Shown here: piece by piece, positions 24,701 through 33,331 of the stretch
How the letters are laid out: the number at the start of each line of letters is the position of its first letter
Numbering within the stretch: position 1 is the stretch's first letter
Origin: Nocardia sp. NBC_00508
GTDB lineage: Bacteria; Actinomycetota; Actinomycetes; Mycobacteriales; Mycobacteriaceae
NCBI RefSeq assembly: GCF_036346875.1
Contig: NZ_CP107852.1
Location: 1,922,001-1,986,000, forward strand
DNA: 64,000 bases
Reading direction: 5' to 3'
The notes under the pieces: generated by a model
Told to the model about the DNA's origin: nothing
Database searches by the model: none
What the model saw: only the letters and a program-made list of their open reading frames with translations
Translations under genes and position numbers: made by a program

Positions 24701-26694
24701 CACATCGCCTCGCACGCTTCCACGAACCGTTCGCGCAGGCCCCGCACCTCCGCCTCCAGCACATCGGCGCGCTTGGTAGACTCGAGCAGCTCCGCGTCCA
24801 GATCCCGGTCCAGCGCACTGCGCAGCAGTTCGGGACGGGCCAGCAGGCCGAAGTCGTAGATCCACCGCTCACCGCCCGCACCGCCGTCGGCCGCGGCCTC
24901 CAGCTCGACCTGATACGGCCGCTCGTCCACCACCTCGACGCCCAGGCTCTGCAACAGGGGCAGCACCTGGCTCAGTGAGATGCCGCTCCCGCCGATGTAG
25001 AAGGTGAAGCGCCACGAACCCGGCTCCGAATCCGGCTTGCGGTAGAGGTATTGGTCGATGCCGCCGTCGCGCAGCCGCTCCAGGCGCACGATGTCCGCGA
25101 GCGCGCGAGCAGCGGCGAAATCTTGCTTGTAGCCCTCGGGGAAGGCCGCCGCGTACCGCTGCACCACGGCGGGATCGAGCACCGTCGACGTGCTCACCTC
25201 GTCGTTCAGGTGGTCGTCCCAGGTACGGCTCGCCTCGGCGAGCAGGTTCTGCAGGCGCAGCCGGTTGGCCTCGGAGGTGTCGGCGGCCGGTGGCACCTGG
25301 TGCGCGACGCCGAGCTCGGGCTCCGGCAGCCGCACCGTGAAATACACACGCGCCAAATCGCTTTCGCCCACCCGCGCGGAGTAGTCGATGGACACGCCGC
25401 CCAATTCGCGGACCAGGATATCCTGCATCTCCAGCCGCACCCTGGTGGTGTAGCGGTCGCGCGGCAGGTAGACCAGGCAGGCGACATAGCGGCCGTAGGC
25501 GTCCGCGCGCAGGAACAAGCGCACTTGGCGGCGCAGGCCCACGCTCAGCACGGCGGTCGCGGTGCGACGCAGCGTCTCGGCATCGGAGGAGAACAGTTCG
25601 GTGCGCGGGAAGGACTGGATGACCTCGAGCATCGCCTGACCGGAGAACGAATCCAGATCGAATCCGCTCTCCTCGATCGCCGAACGCACCCGGCGTTCGA
25701 TCACCGGGATGTCCAAGACGTTCTCGTGCACCGCGGTGATGGTGAAGACGCCGATGAACAGGTGTTCGCCGATGATCGTTCCGGTCGCGTCGAAGTCGGC
25801 GACCCCGACGAAGTACGGATACACCGCGCGGTGCACGGTGGCGGGGACCAATCCCTGGGTCAGCGTGAGCAACGGACGGTCGCCGCCGTTGACCGGAACG
25901 TGGAAGTCGGTGCCGACGTCCGGCCGCAGCACGCCGAGGCAGGTGCCGGGCAGCATGGTGGACGTTTCCTGCCCCTGCTCGGTGCTCAGGCGGTAGCGGG
26001 CATAGCCGAGCACGGTGAAGTTCCCCTGTTCCTGCCATCGCAGCAGATTGGCCGTGTCGACCAAGTCGGTCGGGGCGAAGGGCGCCGCTCCGGACTGCGC
26101 GGCCAGTTCCAGGTCGTCGGCCAGCTTGCTCTGCACATCCTTGATGTCCTCGGTGTCGCCGACCACCTGGCGCACGTCGTCGACCACGTCCGGCACCGCG
26201 GCCTCGACCTTGGCCAGCAGCGCCGGGCCGGTCGACGGGTGCAGTTGCACGTGCATCCAGGACTCGCGGAGCCCGGCCGCGCCGGTGCCGTCCACCTCAT
26301 GCGGTGCGGCGTGGGTCAGCCGACCCTCCTGGTCCCGCTCGACCTCGAAGATCGGGTGGATGATCTCGCTGACGCTGACACCGATCCGGCTCAACGACGA
26401 GCTGATCGACTCGACCAGCAGTGGCATGTCGTCGGTGACGATCTGCACAGCGGCGCCGATCCCGGACCCGTCATCCGGGTGGTACACCCGCACCAACGCG
26501 CGACCGGGGAGGCGATTCACCGCCAGCTCCATATGCCGGCGGAAGATCTGTGTGATGCCGGTGATCGCACAGTCCACATCGCCCGCGTCGACGTGGCGGA
26601 AATACGCTTCCTCGAGCATCGCGAGCTCGCCGCGCAGTGGCTGCGGCAAGCCCGCGGCCCACGCCGCGCTGGACAATTCGGACGAGACGGTCAT
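21754..26694 (-). CDS. gdh: Large NAD-specific glutamate dehydrogenase
   Basis: 1646 residues from ATG 26694 (GGGAG upstream), the size of the large (~180 kDa) NAD-GDH class. It has an N-terminal ACT-like regulatory region, a catalytic domain with [39 protein letters not shown] and [14 protein letters not shown], and a C-terminal helical region. It oxidises glutamate to 2-oxoglutarate and ammonia. In mycobacteria the homologue (Rv2476c) is inhibited by GarA. Between about 23600 and 24240 the coding strand changes to G/T-rich codons (GGT, GTG, TTG) unlike the rest. Confidence 0.95.
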   Translation of the reverse strand: [1646 protein letters not shown]

Positions 26695-27348
26695 TTTCGC
26701 CAACTCCCTCGGATATCGGTTCCGTAACAAAGTGACGCCGGTCCGAGAGTAACTGTGCGCCGAAGACGCGTGGGTGAATTCCCTTCCGATATCCGGGTGT
26801 TCACCACGACCGCGGAGTTCGCCGCTCATGTGCCGAGGCCCAACGGATGACCTCGGCGCAGTACAAGATCGGACCTGCGAACGTCAGATGAGCGCCACAG
26901 GTCGTATCCGCGGCGGCAGTGGCGCCGCACCGGTACCTCGGGTCAGCTCGGCCACCGCGTCGGTGGTCTCGGCCACCGATTGCTCGAACTGCGCCTGCGC
27001 ATTCACGACTCCCACCCTAGCGAGCTACGCGCGGGTAGGTGTCACTCCTGGTCCGGGTTGTCGGCGAAGGTTCACGGTGCCGCTTCGTCGAGGCAACCAT
27101 CGACCTGTTCCGCTGTGGACGCGGGCCTCGGCACCTGCCCCAGGACATCGGCAAATTCCGGGCCACAGCCGAGATCCCCGGCTCACTCCACGCACTACCT
27201 GCTGCTGACCGGCTGGAAGTTGCCGCAGCCGAAATGATTTCGCCGAGAACATATCTGATTCCAGAACCGCCGTGCCCCATCAGAGACGAGCGGCCCACGT
27301 AAAGCGGGATGGGTGCGATCGGACCGCGCCCACCCCGCCGTAGCCCAC
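26695..27348. other. 654-base stretch between ettA and gdh
   Basis: Mostly non-coding as far as I can tell; it should contain the gdh promoter near its left end. One possible minus-strand mini-gene at 26884-27006 (40 codons, GTG start 27006) reads NAQAQFEQSVAETTDAVAELTRGTG and could form an amphipathic helix. Its Shine-Dalgarno GGGAG is only three bases from the start. The other open frames overlap each other and have no gene-like codon pattern. Confidence 0.35.
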
Positions 27349-29025
27349 CTAGCCGCGGGTCAGCTTCCGGTGCGTAACCCGATGCGGGCGGGCCGCTTCG
27401 GGGCCGAGACGTTCGACCTTGTTCGCCTCGTATGCCTCGAAGTTGCCCTCGAACCAGAACCACTTGGCCTCGTTGTCCGCGTCGCCCTCCCAGGCGAGGA
27501 TGTGGGTGCAGGTGCGGTCGAGGAACCAGCGGTCGTGCGAGATGACCACGGCGCAGCCGGGGAACTTCTCCAGGGCATTCTCCAGCGAGCCGAGGGTCTC
27601 CACGTCCAGATCGTTGGTCGGCTCGTCGAGCAGGATCAGGTTGCCGCCCTGTTTGAGGGTCATCGCCAGGTTGAGGCGGTTGCGCTCACCACCGGAGAGC
27701 ACGCCCGCGGGCTTCTGCTGGTCGGGACCCTTGAAACCGAACACACTCACATAGGCGCGCGACGGCATTTCCTGCTGGCCGACCTCGATGTAGTCCAGGC
27801 CGTCGGAGACCACCTGCCAGACCGTCTTCTTCGGGTCGATGCCCGCACGGTTCTGGTCGACGTAGCTCAGCTTGACCGTGTCGCCGACCTTCACTTCGCC
27901 GCTGTCGGACTGCTCGAGCCCGACGATGGTCTTGAACAGCGTGGTCTTACCGACGCCGTTCGGGCCGATGACACCGACGATGCCATTGCGCGGCAGGGTG
28001 AAGGACAGATCTTTGATCAGCTGGCGGTCGCCGAAGCCCTTGTCCAGGTGCTCGACCTCCACCACCACGTTGCCGAGGCGGGGACCGTGCGGGATCTGGA
28101 TCTCCTCGAGGTCCAGCTTCCGCATCTTCTCGGCCTCGGCCGCCATCTCCTCGTACCGGCCGAGGCGGGCCTTGTTCTTCGCCTGCCTGGCCTTGGCGCC
28201 GGAACGCACCCAGGCGAGTTCTTCCTTGAGCCGCTTCTGCAGCTTCTGGTCCTTCTTGCCCTGCACCTCGAGGCGCTCGGCCTTCTTCTCCAGGTAGGTG
28301 GAGTAGTTGCCCTCGTAGGGGTAGGTACGGCCGCGGTCCAGTTCGAGAATCCACTGCGCCACGTTGTCCAGGAAGTACCGGTCGTGAGTGACCGCGAGCA
28401 CGGCGCCCTGGTACTGCGCGAGGTGCTGCTCGAGCCAGTTCACGCTCTCGGCGTCCAGGTGGTTGGTCGGCTCGTCGAGCAGGAGCAGGTCGGGCTTGCT
28501 CAGCAGCAGCTTGCACAGCGCGACCCGGCGGCGCTCACCACCGGAGAGGGTGGTGACCGGCTCGTCCGGCGGCGGGCAGCGCAGCGCGTCCATGGCCTGC
28601 TCGAGCTGGGAATCCAGATCCCAGGCGTCGGCGTGGTCCAACTCCTCCTGAAGCTTGCCCATCTCCTCCATGAGCTCGTCGGAGTAGTCGGTGGCCATCA
28701 GCTCGGCGATCTCGTTGAAGCGGTCGAGCTTGAGCTTGATCTCGCCGAGACCCTCCTCGACGTTGCCGCGGACGGTCTTCTCCTCGTTCAACGGCGGCTC
28801 CTGCTGCAGGATGCCGACCGTGGCGCCTGCGGCGATGAACGCGTCACCGTTGTTCGGCTGGTCCAGTCCGGCCATGATCTTCAGCACGCTGGATTTACCC
28901 GCGCCGTTCGGGCCGACGACGCCGATCTTGGCGCCGGGAAGGAAGTTCAAGGTGACATCGTCGAGCACGACTTTGTCGCCGTGCGCCTTGCGAACCTTCT
29001 TCATTTGGTAGATGAACTCAGCCAT
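27349..29025 (-). CDS. ettA: ABC-F translational throttle ATPase
   Basis: 558 residues with two ABC domains and no membrane segment. Walker A GPNGAGKS is at 38-45 and a second GPNGVGKTT at about 355. There are two LSGGE signatures (LSGGERRRVALCKLLLSKPDLLLLDEPTNHLD; LSGGERNRLNLAMTL...LLDEPTNDLD). The charged linker rich in KKAERLEVQGKKDQKLQKRLKEEL is the P-site tRNA interaction motif of ABC-F proteins. EttA binds the ribosomal E site and couples translation to ATP level. Homologue of Rv2477c; co-directional with gdh and ssb. Confidence 0.95.
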   Translation of the reverse strand: MAEFIYQMKKVRKAHGDKVVLDDVTLNFLPGAKIGVVGPNGAGKSSVLKIMAGLDQPNNGDAFIAAGATVGILQQEPPLNEEKTVRGNVEEGLGEIKLKLDRFNEIAELMATDYSDELMEEMGKLQEELDHADAWDLDSQLEQAMDALRCPPPDEPVTTLSGGERRRVALCKLLLSKPDLLLLDEPTNHLDAESVNWLEQHLAQYQGAVLAVTHDRYFLDNVAQWILELDRGRTYPYEGNYSTYLEKKAERLEVQGKKDQKLQKRLKEELAWVRSGAKARQAKNKARLGRYEEMAAEAEKMRKLDLEEIQIPHGPRLGNVVVEVEHLDKGFGDRQLIKDLSFTLPRNGIVGVIGPNGVGKTTLFKTIVGLEQSDSGEVKVGDTVKLSYVDQNRAGIDPKKTVWQVVSDGLDYIEVGQQEMPSRAYVSVFGFKGPDQQKPAGVLSGGERNRLNLAMTLKQGGNLILLDEPTNDLDVETLGSLENALEKFPGCAVVISHDRWFLDRTCTHILAWEGDADNEAKWFWFEGNFEAYEANKVERLGPEAARPHRVTHRKLTRG

Positions 29026-29105
29026 AAGTGTGAAGCCTATCGGTGCGGGAGACGAGAGGACGAAGCAGAGCCACCACTGCCGCCGGGCCGAAACCGGTCA
29101 AGCGA

Positions 29106-29606
29106 TCAGGTGCTGACGGACTCGGGTGTGTTGCCCCGGGCCGGGGCTGCGGAGCCGGCGACCGCGGCATCCTCTCCGGGCGGGTCGCCGACCGGCACCC
29201 GACCTACAGCGCTCGAACCCGCCGAAGTATTCCGTGGCGCCAGATCGGACCATCGGGTCACCTGCGCGGCACAGCGGGACAGGTCCGGCCCGACCGCGGT
29301 GGCGCGCATCTCCAGATCCCGCCGCTCCACGCCGTCCTTGCTGCGATATTCGTGCGAACGCAGCTGGCCGTAGGCGATGATCGGGTCGCCGCGGCGCAGG
29401 GACGCGTCGACACCCGGCACCAACCTGCGCCAGCAGCTGACGGTGAGGTAAAGCGTGCCGTTGTCCATCCATTGCCCCGACGCGTGATCGAGCCTGCGGG
29501 AATTACTGGCCAGCCGGAAGGTGACCACTTGTTCGCCATTGGTCAGATCCCGCTTGATCGGCTGCGTAGCGATCGTTCCGATGACGGTCGCGTTGGCCTC
29601 GTACAT
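29106..29606 (-). CDS. ssb: Single-stranded DNA-binding protein paralogue
   Basis: 166 residues. OB-fold SSB signature: MYEANATVIGTIATQP, TNGEQVVTFRLASNSRR, WMDNGTLYLTVSCWRRL and RGDPIIAYGQLRSHEYRSKDGVERRDLEMRATAVG. The C-tail is Ala/Gly/Pro-rich but lacks the acidic DDDIPF-type tip, so it is unlikely to recruit replication partners like the main SSB. Corresponds to the Rv2478c (SsbB) paralogue, tied to stress or competence-like roles. It sits just upstream of ettA on the same strand. Confidence 0.9.
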   Translation of the reverse strand: MYEANATVIGTIATQPIKRDLTNGEQVVTFRLASNSRRLDHASGQWMDNGTLYLTVSCWRRLVPGVDASLRRGDPIIAYGQLRSHEYRSKDGVERRDLEMRATAVGPDLSRCAAQVTRWSDLAPRNTSAGSSAVGRVPVGDPPGEDAAVAGSAAPARGNTPESVST

Positions 29607-29769
29607 GATGACGCCCCTTCACATTCGGATCCGGGCCGGCCCGGAAATTCCTCCCCCTCCAGGAGGGCCCTTCCAGCCTGCGCCGAACCCGCACCCGCCG
29701 CACGACGCGATCCGCGAATGTGCACAACTATCCGGTATGTGAAAACAGCATCTTTCGCAAGCGTGGGAT

Positions 29770-30735
29770 TCAGAACACCGCCACGTCGGTGTTGGCGCCG
29801 CACAGGACGACGATCGGTCGCTCATCCGGTGCGGGAACGTACGCGCCGCTGTGTATGGCGGCCAGCGCCGCGGCCCCGGTCAGCTCGACCAGGATGCGGA
29901 ATTCGCGCCAGAGGTACTCCCGCGCCGCGCCGATCGCGTCGTCGGTGACCAGCAGCGACCGCACCCGGTTGCGGCGAGCGACATCGAGCGCGATGTCACC
30001 GATTCTGGTCGGGCCAAGCGAATCCACGGTGACACCGGACGCGACGACATCCACGGGACGGTCCGCCGCCAGCGCCGCACGCAAAATGGCGGCGCCCTCG
30101 GGCTCGACCCCGATCACCTGCTGACGGCGCCCGAGCGCGGCCGCGATCCCGGCGACCAGTCCGCCGCCGCCCACCGCGGCCAGCACCGGCGGTCGTCCGC
30201 GCACCTGCTCCTCCAGCTCCAGCCCCACCACGCCGATCCCGGCGACCACGTCGGGCAGGTCGTAGGCGTGCAGCAGCAGCGCGCCGCGATCGGCGGCGAG
30301 CTCGGTCGCGTGCCGCCGTGCCTCGGCGTAGCTGGTTCCGTACCAGAGCACTTCGGCGCCATGCGACCACATCGCGGCGACCTTGGTGTGCGGCGCGGTC
30401 TCTGGGACCACCACGGTGCAGGACTTGCCCAGTCGCGCGGCGGCCAGTGCGGCCGCGATGCCCGCGTTGCCGCCCGACGCGATGACGACCTGATCGATGC
30501 CCTCTCCCGACACCAGCAGCGCGTTCAGGCTGCCGCGCACCTTGAACGTCCCGGCGTGCTGGAGGTGCTCGAGCTTCAGCGTCACCGGCACGGGGCCGGA
30601 CGGGCTCGCGACGGACGTGTGGAAGACGGGTGTCTTGCGGATCTTCCCGGCCATCCGCCTGCGCGCGCTTCGCACGTCCGGCCGTTCCACCCTGACCGGT
30701 CTGCGTGGGGAGACCGTGGTGGCGCGTTCACTCAC
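29770..30735 (-). CDS. PLP-dependent threonine/serine dehydratase-like enzyme
   Basis: 321 residues, fold-type II PLP enzyme. Lys65 in HAGTFKVRGSLNA should form the Schiff base, SGGNAG binds substrate, and VGGGGLVAG binds the PLP phosphate. It has only the catalytic domain, with no C-terminal ACT domain, so is a short catabolic-type or racemase-like dehydratase rather than the allosteric IlvA. The GTG start overlaps the CopD/CtaG stop (GTGA). The pairing with a copper/oxidase assembly gene is unusual and unexplained. Confidence 0.87.
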   Translation of the reverse strand: MSERATTVSPRRPVRVERPDVRSARRRMAGKIRKTPVFHTSVASPSGPVPVTLKLEHLQHAGTFKVRGSLNALLVSGEGIDQVVIASGGNAGIAAALAAARLGKSCTVVVPETAPHTKVAAMWSHGAEVLWYGTSYAEARRHATELAADRGALLLHAYDLPDVVAGIGVVGLELEEQVRGRPPVLAAVGGGGLVAGIAAALGRRQQVIGVEPEGAAILRAALAADRPVDVVASGVTVDSLGPTRIGDIALDVARRNRVRSLLVTDDAIGAAREYLWREFRILVELTGAAALAAIHSGAYVPAPDERPIVVLCGANTDVAVF

Positions 30736-32765
30736 TTACGCACTTCTCCATCTCGCTTGGCCAGTTCGGCGAACATCGCGTTGTGTGCCGCGCGGGCGGC
30801 GTCGTTGTCGCGTTCGGCGGCTCGATCGGTGCGCTGTGCGAGCCGCCGATCGCTGCGGGACCATTGGATCAGCAATGCCAGCATCACCACCACCAACGGA
30901 ACTTCGCCACTTGCCCAGGCCAGGCTCCCGCCGGTGCGTTGGTCACCGAGCAGATCGGCGTTCCAGCCGAGGCCGAGACTCCGGTAGAACCAGCCGCCGA
31001 GCACCGTGGCCATGCTCATCAGCGCGATCCCGAAGAACGCGTGGAACGGCAGCGAGCCGAACACCATGGCCAGCTTGGTGAGCGGCTCCACCTGCCGAGG
31101 TTTGGGATCGATGCCGATCACCACCCAGTAGAACAGGTAGCCGCTGAGCAGGAAGTGCACGTTCATCAACAGATGCGCCGCATGCGAGTCGGCGTACGTA
31201 TCGAAGATGCCGCCCAGGTACAGCGCGTAGAAGCCGGCAACGAAGATCGCCGAGGCCACCACCGGGTGGGTCAGAAAACGCGACACCGGGTTGTGCACCG
31301 CGGCCAGGAGCCATTCCCGCGAGCCCGGCACACCGCCGCGGCCGGCGGGCTTCAGCGCCCGCAGCCCTAGCGTCACCGCGCCGCCCAGCGCGAACAGGAT
31401 CGGCGCCAGCATCGACAGCGCCATGTGCGCGCCCATGTGCACGCTGAACATCGCGGGCGAATACCGGCCGACGCCGGAGGATGTCGCGATCAGGAGCGCT
31501 ACGCAGCCGGACAGCCAGGCGAGCGTGCGGCCGACCGGCCACGCGTCCCCGCGCGCACGCAGTCGCCGCACGCCGAGCAGATACAGCACAGCAAGCACGA
31601 TCGACAGCGTTCCGAAGATCAGGTCGAACCGCCAGTCGAACAGCAGCCGGGCGACGGTCGGGGGCCCGGCCAGGTTGTAGCCGAGTTCCACTTCGGCAGG
31701 CGTCGGGACCGATTCCGGCGGTGGCGGCGGAGTACGCCCGAGCCCGACCGCGAGCCCGACGGTCGCGGCGAAGATCAAGACCTCGACGCCCGCGTACCGG
31801 ACCAGTGCCGCACGATTACCGGGATCCGCCGCCAGCGCGGGCAGCGCGGCGCGGCGCTGCAGATAGCCGAGCACGCCGAGCAGCAGCAGCGCGGCGGCTT
31901 TGGCGAGCACGAGCCTGCCGTAAGTGCTGGTGAGCAGCTCGTCCAGCGGTACTCGCACCCAGGAGTTGAGGACGCCGCTGACCGCGATCACGACGAACGC
32001 GACCGTCGCGGTCAGCGAGAAACGCCGCGCCGCCACGTCGGTGTACCGGCCGCCACGAAAGGCATGCGCCAGGACCGCGAACAGACCACCGACCCAGACC
32101 GCGGACGAAACCAGATGCAGGATCAGGCTGTTGGTGGCGACATCGTGCGATCCGCCCGAGGACGAGTGTCCGGTCAACGCCAAGGGCATCATCGTGATGA
32201 TCGAGGCGCCGAACAGCACCGGCGTCCAGCCCCAGCGCAACGCCAGCCTGCATCCGACCGCGACGATCAGCGCGAAGATCACGGTGGTTCGCCAAGCACC
32301 GGCCAATTCGATCTGCGCGATCGCCCGCCACAGACTGTCCGGCCGCAGCATGTCGCCCACCGGCTGCCCCGTGGTGTCGGAGACGGTCAGCGGTACGAGC
32401 AGCGCCGCGCAACACGCCCAGACCAACGCGAAATTCGACGCCATGCGCACCGCGCGGTACCCGCCGACGTCCAGGAGGCCATTCGGCTGCGGTGGCACCA
32501 GGAACGCCGCGAACAGCAATGAGCCGACCGTCAGCGCCGCCGACAGATCGGCCAGCGCGCGCACCGCGGGCAGGCCGTAGGTGGTCGACGCGCCCGGGTC
32601 GGGGATGCCGAGCAGACTCAGCGCCTGCGCCGCCGACAGCCCCACCACCAGTGCCGCGACCACGGCCGCGATGGCGCCGGACAGCGCCGTGACCGCCGCG
32701 AACGTCGCCCCGGACCGGGAAGCCTCGGCATCAGGAGCGGCGGACGGGGTGGCGGCGGACGACAT
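30732..32765 (-). CDS. CopD/CtaG fusion: copper transport and cytochrome oxidase assembly protein
   Basis: 677 residues, very hydrophobic. The N-terminal half matches CopD copper-resistance domains (AIAQIELAGAWRTT, LHLVSSAVWVGGLFAVLAH, then YGRLVLAKAAALLLLG). The C-terminal half matches CtaG_caa3 (GRYSPAMFSVHMGAHMALSMLAPILFALGG, HAAHLLMNVHFLLSGYLFYWVVIGIDP, SLPFHAFFGIALMS), with conserved membrane histidines that could carry copper. Similar to M. tuberculosis Rv0102. Integral membrane, about 14 helices. Translationally coupled to the downstream dehydratase. Confidence 0.92.
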   Translation of the reverse strand: MSSAATPSAAPDAEASRSGATFAAVTALSGAIAAVVAALVVGLSAAQALSLLGIPDPGASTTYGLPAVRALADLSAALTVGSLLFAAFLVPPQPNGLLDVGGYRAVRMASNFALVWACCAALLVPLTVSDTTGQPVGDMLRPDSLWRAIAQIELAGAWRTTVIFALIVAVGCRLALRWGWTPVLFGASIITMMPLALTGHSSSGGSHDVATNSLILHLVSSAVWVGGLFAVLAHAFRGGRYTDVAARRFSLTATVAFVVIAVSGVLNSWVRVPLDELLTSTYGRLVLAKAAALLLLGVLGYLQRRAALPALAADPGNRAALVRYAGVEVLIFAATVGLAVGLGRTPPPPPESVPTPAEVELGYNLAGPPTVARLLFDWRFDLIFGTLSIVLAVLYLLGVRRLRARGDAWPVGRTLAWLSGCVALLIATSSGVGRYSPAMFSVHMGAHMALSMLAPILFALGGAVTLGLRALKPAGRGGVPGSREWLLAAVHNPVSRFLTHPVVASAIFVAGFYALYLGGIFDTYADSHAAHLLMNVHFLLSGYLFYWVVIGIDPKPRQVEPLTKLAMVFGSLPFHAFFGIALMSMATVLGGWFYRSLGLGWNADLLGDQRTGGSLAWASGEVPLVVVMLALLIQWSRSDRRLAQRTDRAAERDNDAARAAHNAMFAELAKRDGEVRK

Positions 32766-32913
32766 ACGCCTGAGCGTAGTTCGGCGAGTATTCCGTGGCC
32801 CGGTCGGGTTTGGGCCGATATTCTGGGCCGCGGATCACCACAGTGCGTCAACTACCGTCTCGGGGTGGCTGAAACGTTGCTAAAGGTAAGAAACTGGAGA
32901 CCTGGACGGTCGC

Positions 32914-32919
32914 TATAAT
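32914..32919 (+). promoter_or_regulatory. Consensus -10 box of the tRNA-Arg gene
   Basis: A perfect TATAAT lies 48 bases before the tRNA in otherwise GC-rich sequence. The -35 region is not clear. Confidence 0.6.
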
Positions 32920-32966
32920 TGCCCCGCTGGACAGCACGGCCGATGTCGGCCATGGTGGAACCCACT

Positions 32967-33040
32967 GCCTCCGTAGCTCAGTTGGATAGAGCAAGGGCCT
33001 TCTAATCCCTAGGTCGCAGGTTCGATTCCTGCCGGGGGCG
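32967..33040 (+). tRNA. tRNA-Arg (anticodon UCU)
   Basis: A 74-base cloverleaf: acceptor GCCTCCG pairs with CGGGGGC (with a G-T pair), D-arm GCTC/GAGC, anticodon loop CTTCTAA and T-arm GCAGG-TTCGATT-CCTGC. The discriminator is G. The anticodon UCU reads AGA, a rare codon in this genome. The last anticodon-stem pair is C-U mismatched. CCA is not encoded. No integrase or duplicated tRNA 3' end is seen nearby. Confidence 0.93.
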
Positions 33041-33331
33041 CAACAGCACTGGTGACCTGCAACGATGCGGGTTCCCAGTGCTATTACCCGCTGGCTGCGG
33101 AGCTCAAACACCCAAGAATCTCCGCCAGGTGCGGCTTCTCACCAGATGTGTGGTTCGGTGCTCCGGCCGAGCGTGCGAGAGCTTCGCGAGCGAGTTGCGG
33201 CGACGAACGGGTCTACGCCGCGCAGTCACCGCCTCCAAGTGGTCCTACCCGCCGGTGCCGCGAACTTCACGATGCGAACACCATCGAGCAACGTGTCCCC
33301 GTACACCCGCTTGTTCTGCTTCAATCGATAT

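Noticed and set aside
22027..26727. Several long plus-strand frames opposite gdh, including a His/Arg/Thr-rich one at 23578-24330
   Set aside because: Mirror images of the GC-rich gdh codons; the odd composition at 23.6-24.2 kb comes from the codon mosaic in gdh, not from an antisense gene.
27313..29373. 686-codon frame opposite ettA
   Set aside because: Antisense shadow (Val/Leu/His-rich) of a well-defined ABC-F gene.
29851..32522. Plus-strand frames opposite dehydratase and CopD/CtaG genes
   Set aside because: Arg/Gln/Asp-rich shadows; the minus-strand genes have complete domains and coupling.
32967..33331. tRNA-Arg as an integration site of a genomic island
   Set aside because: No integrase, and no second copy of the tRNA 3' end was seen downstream.
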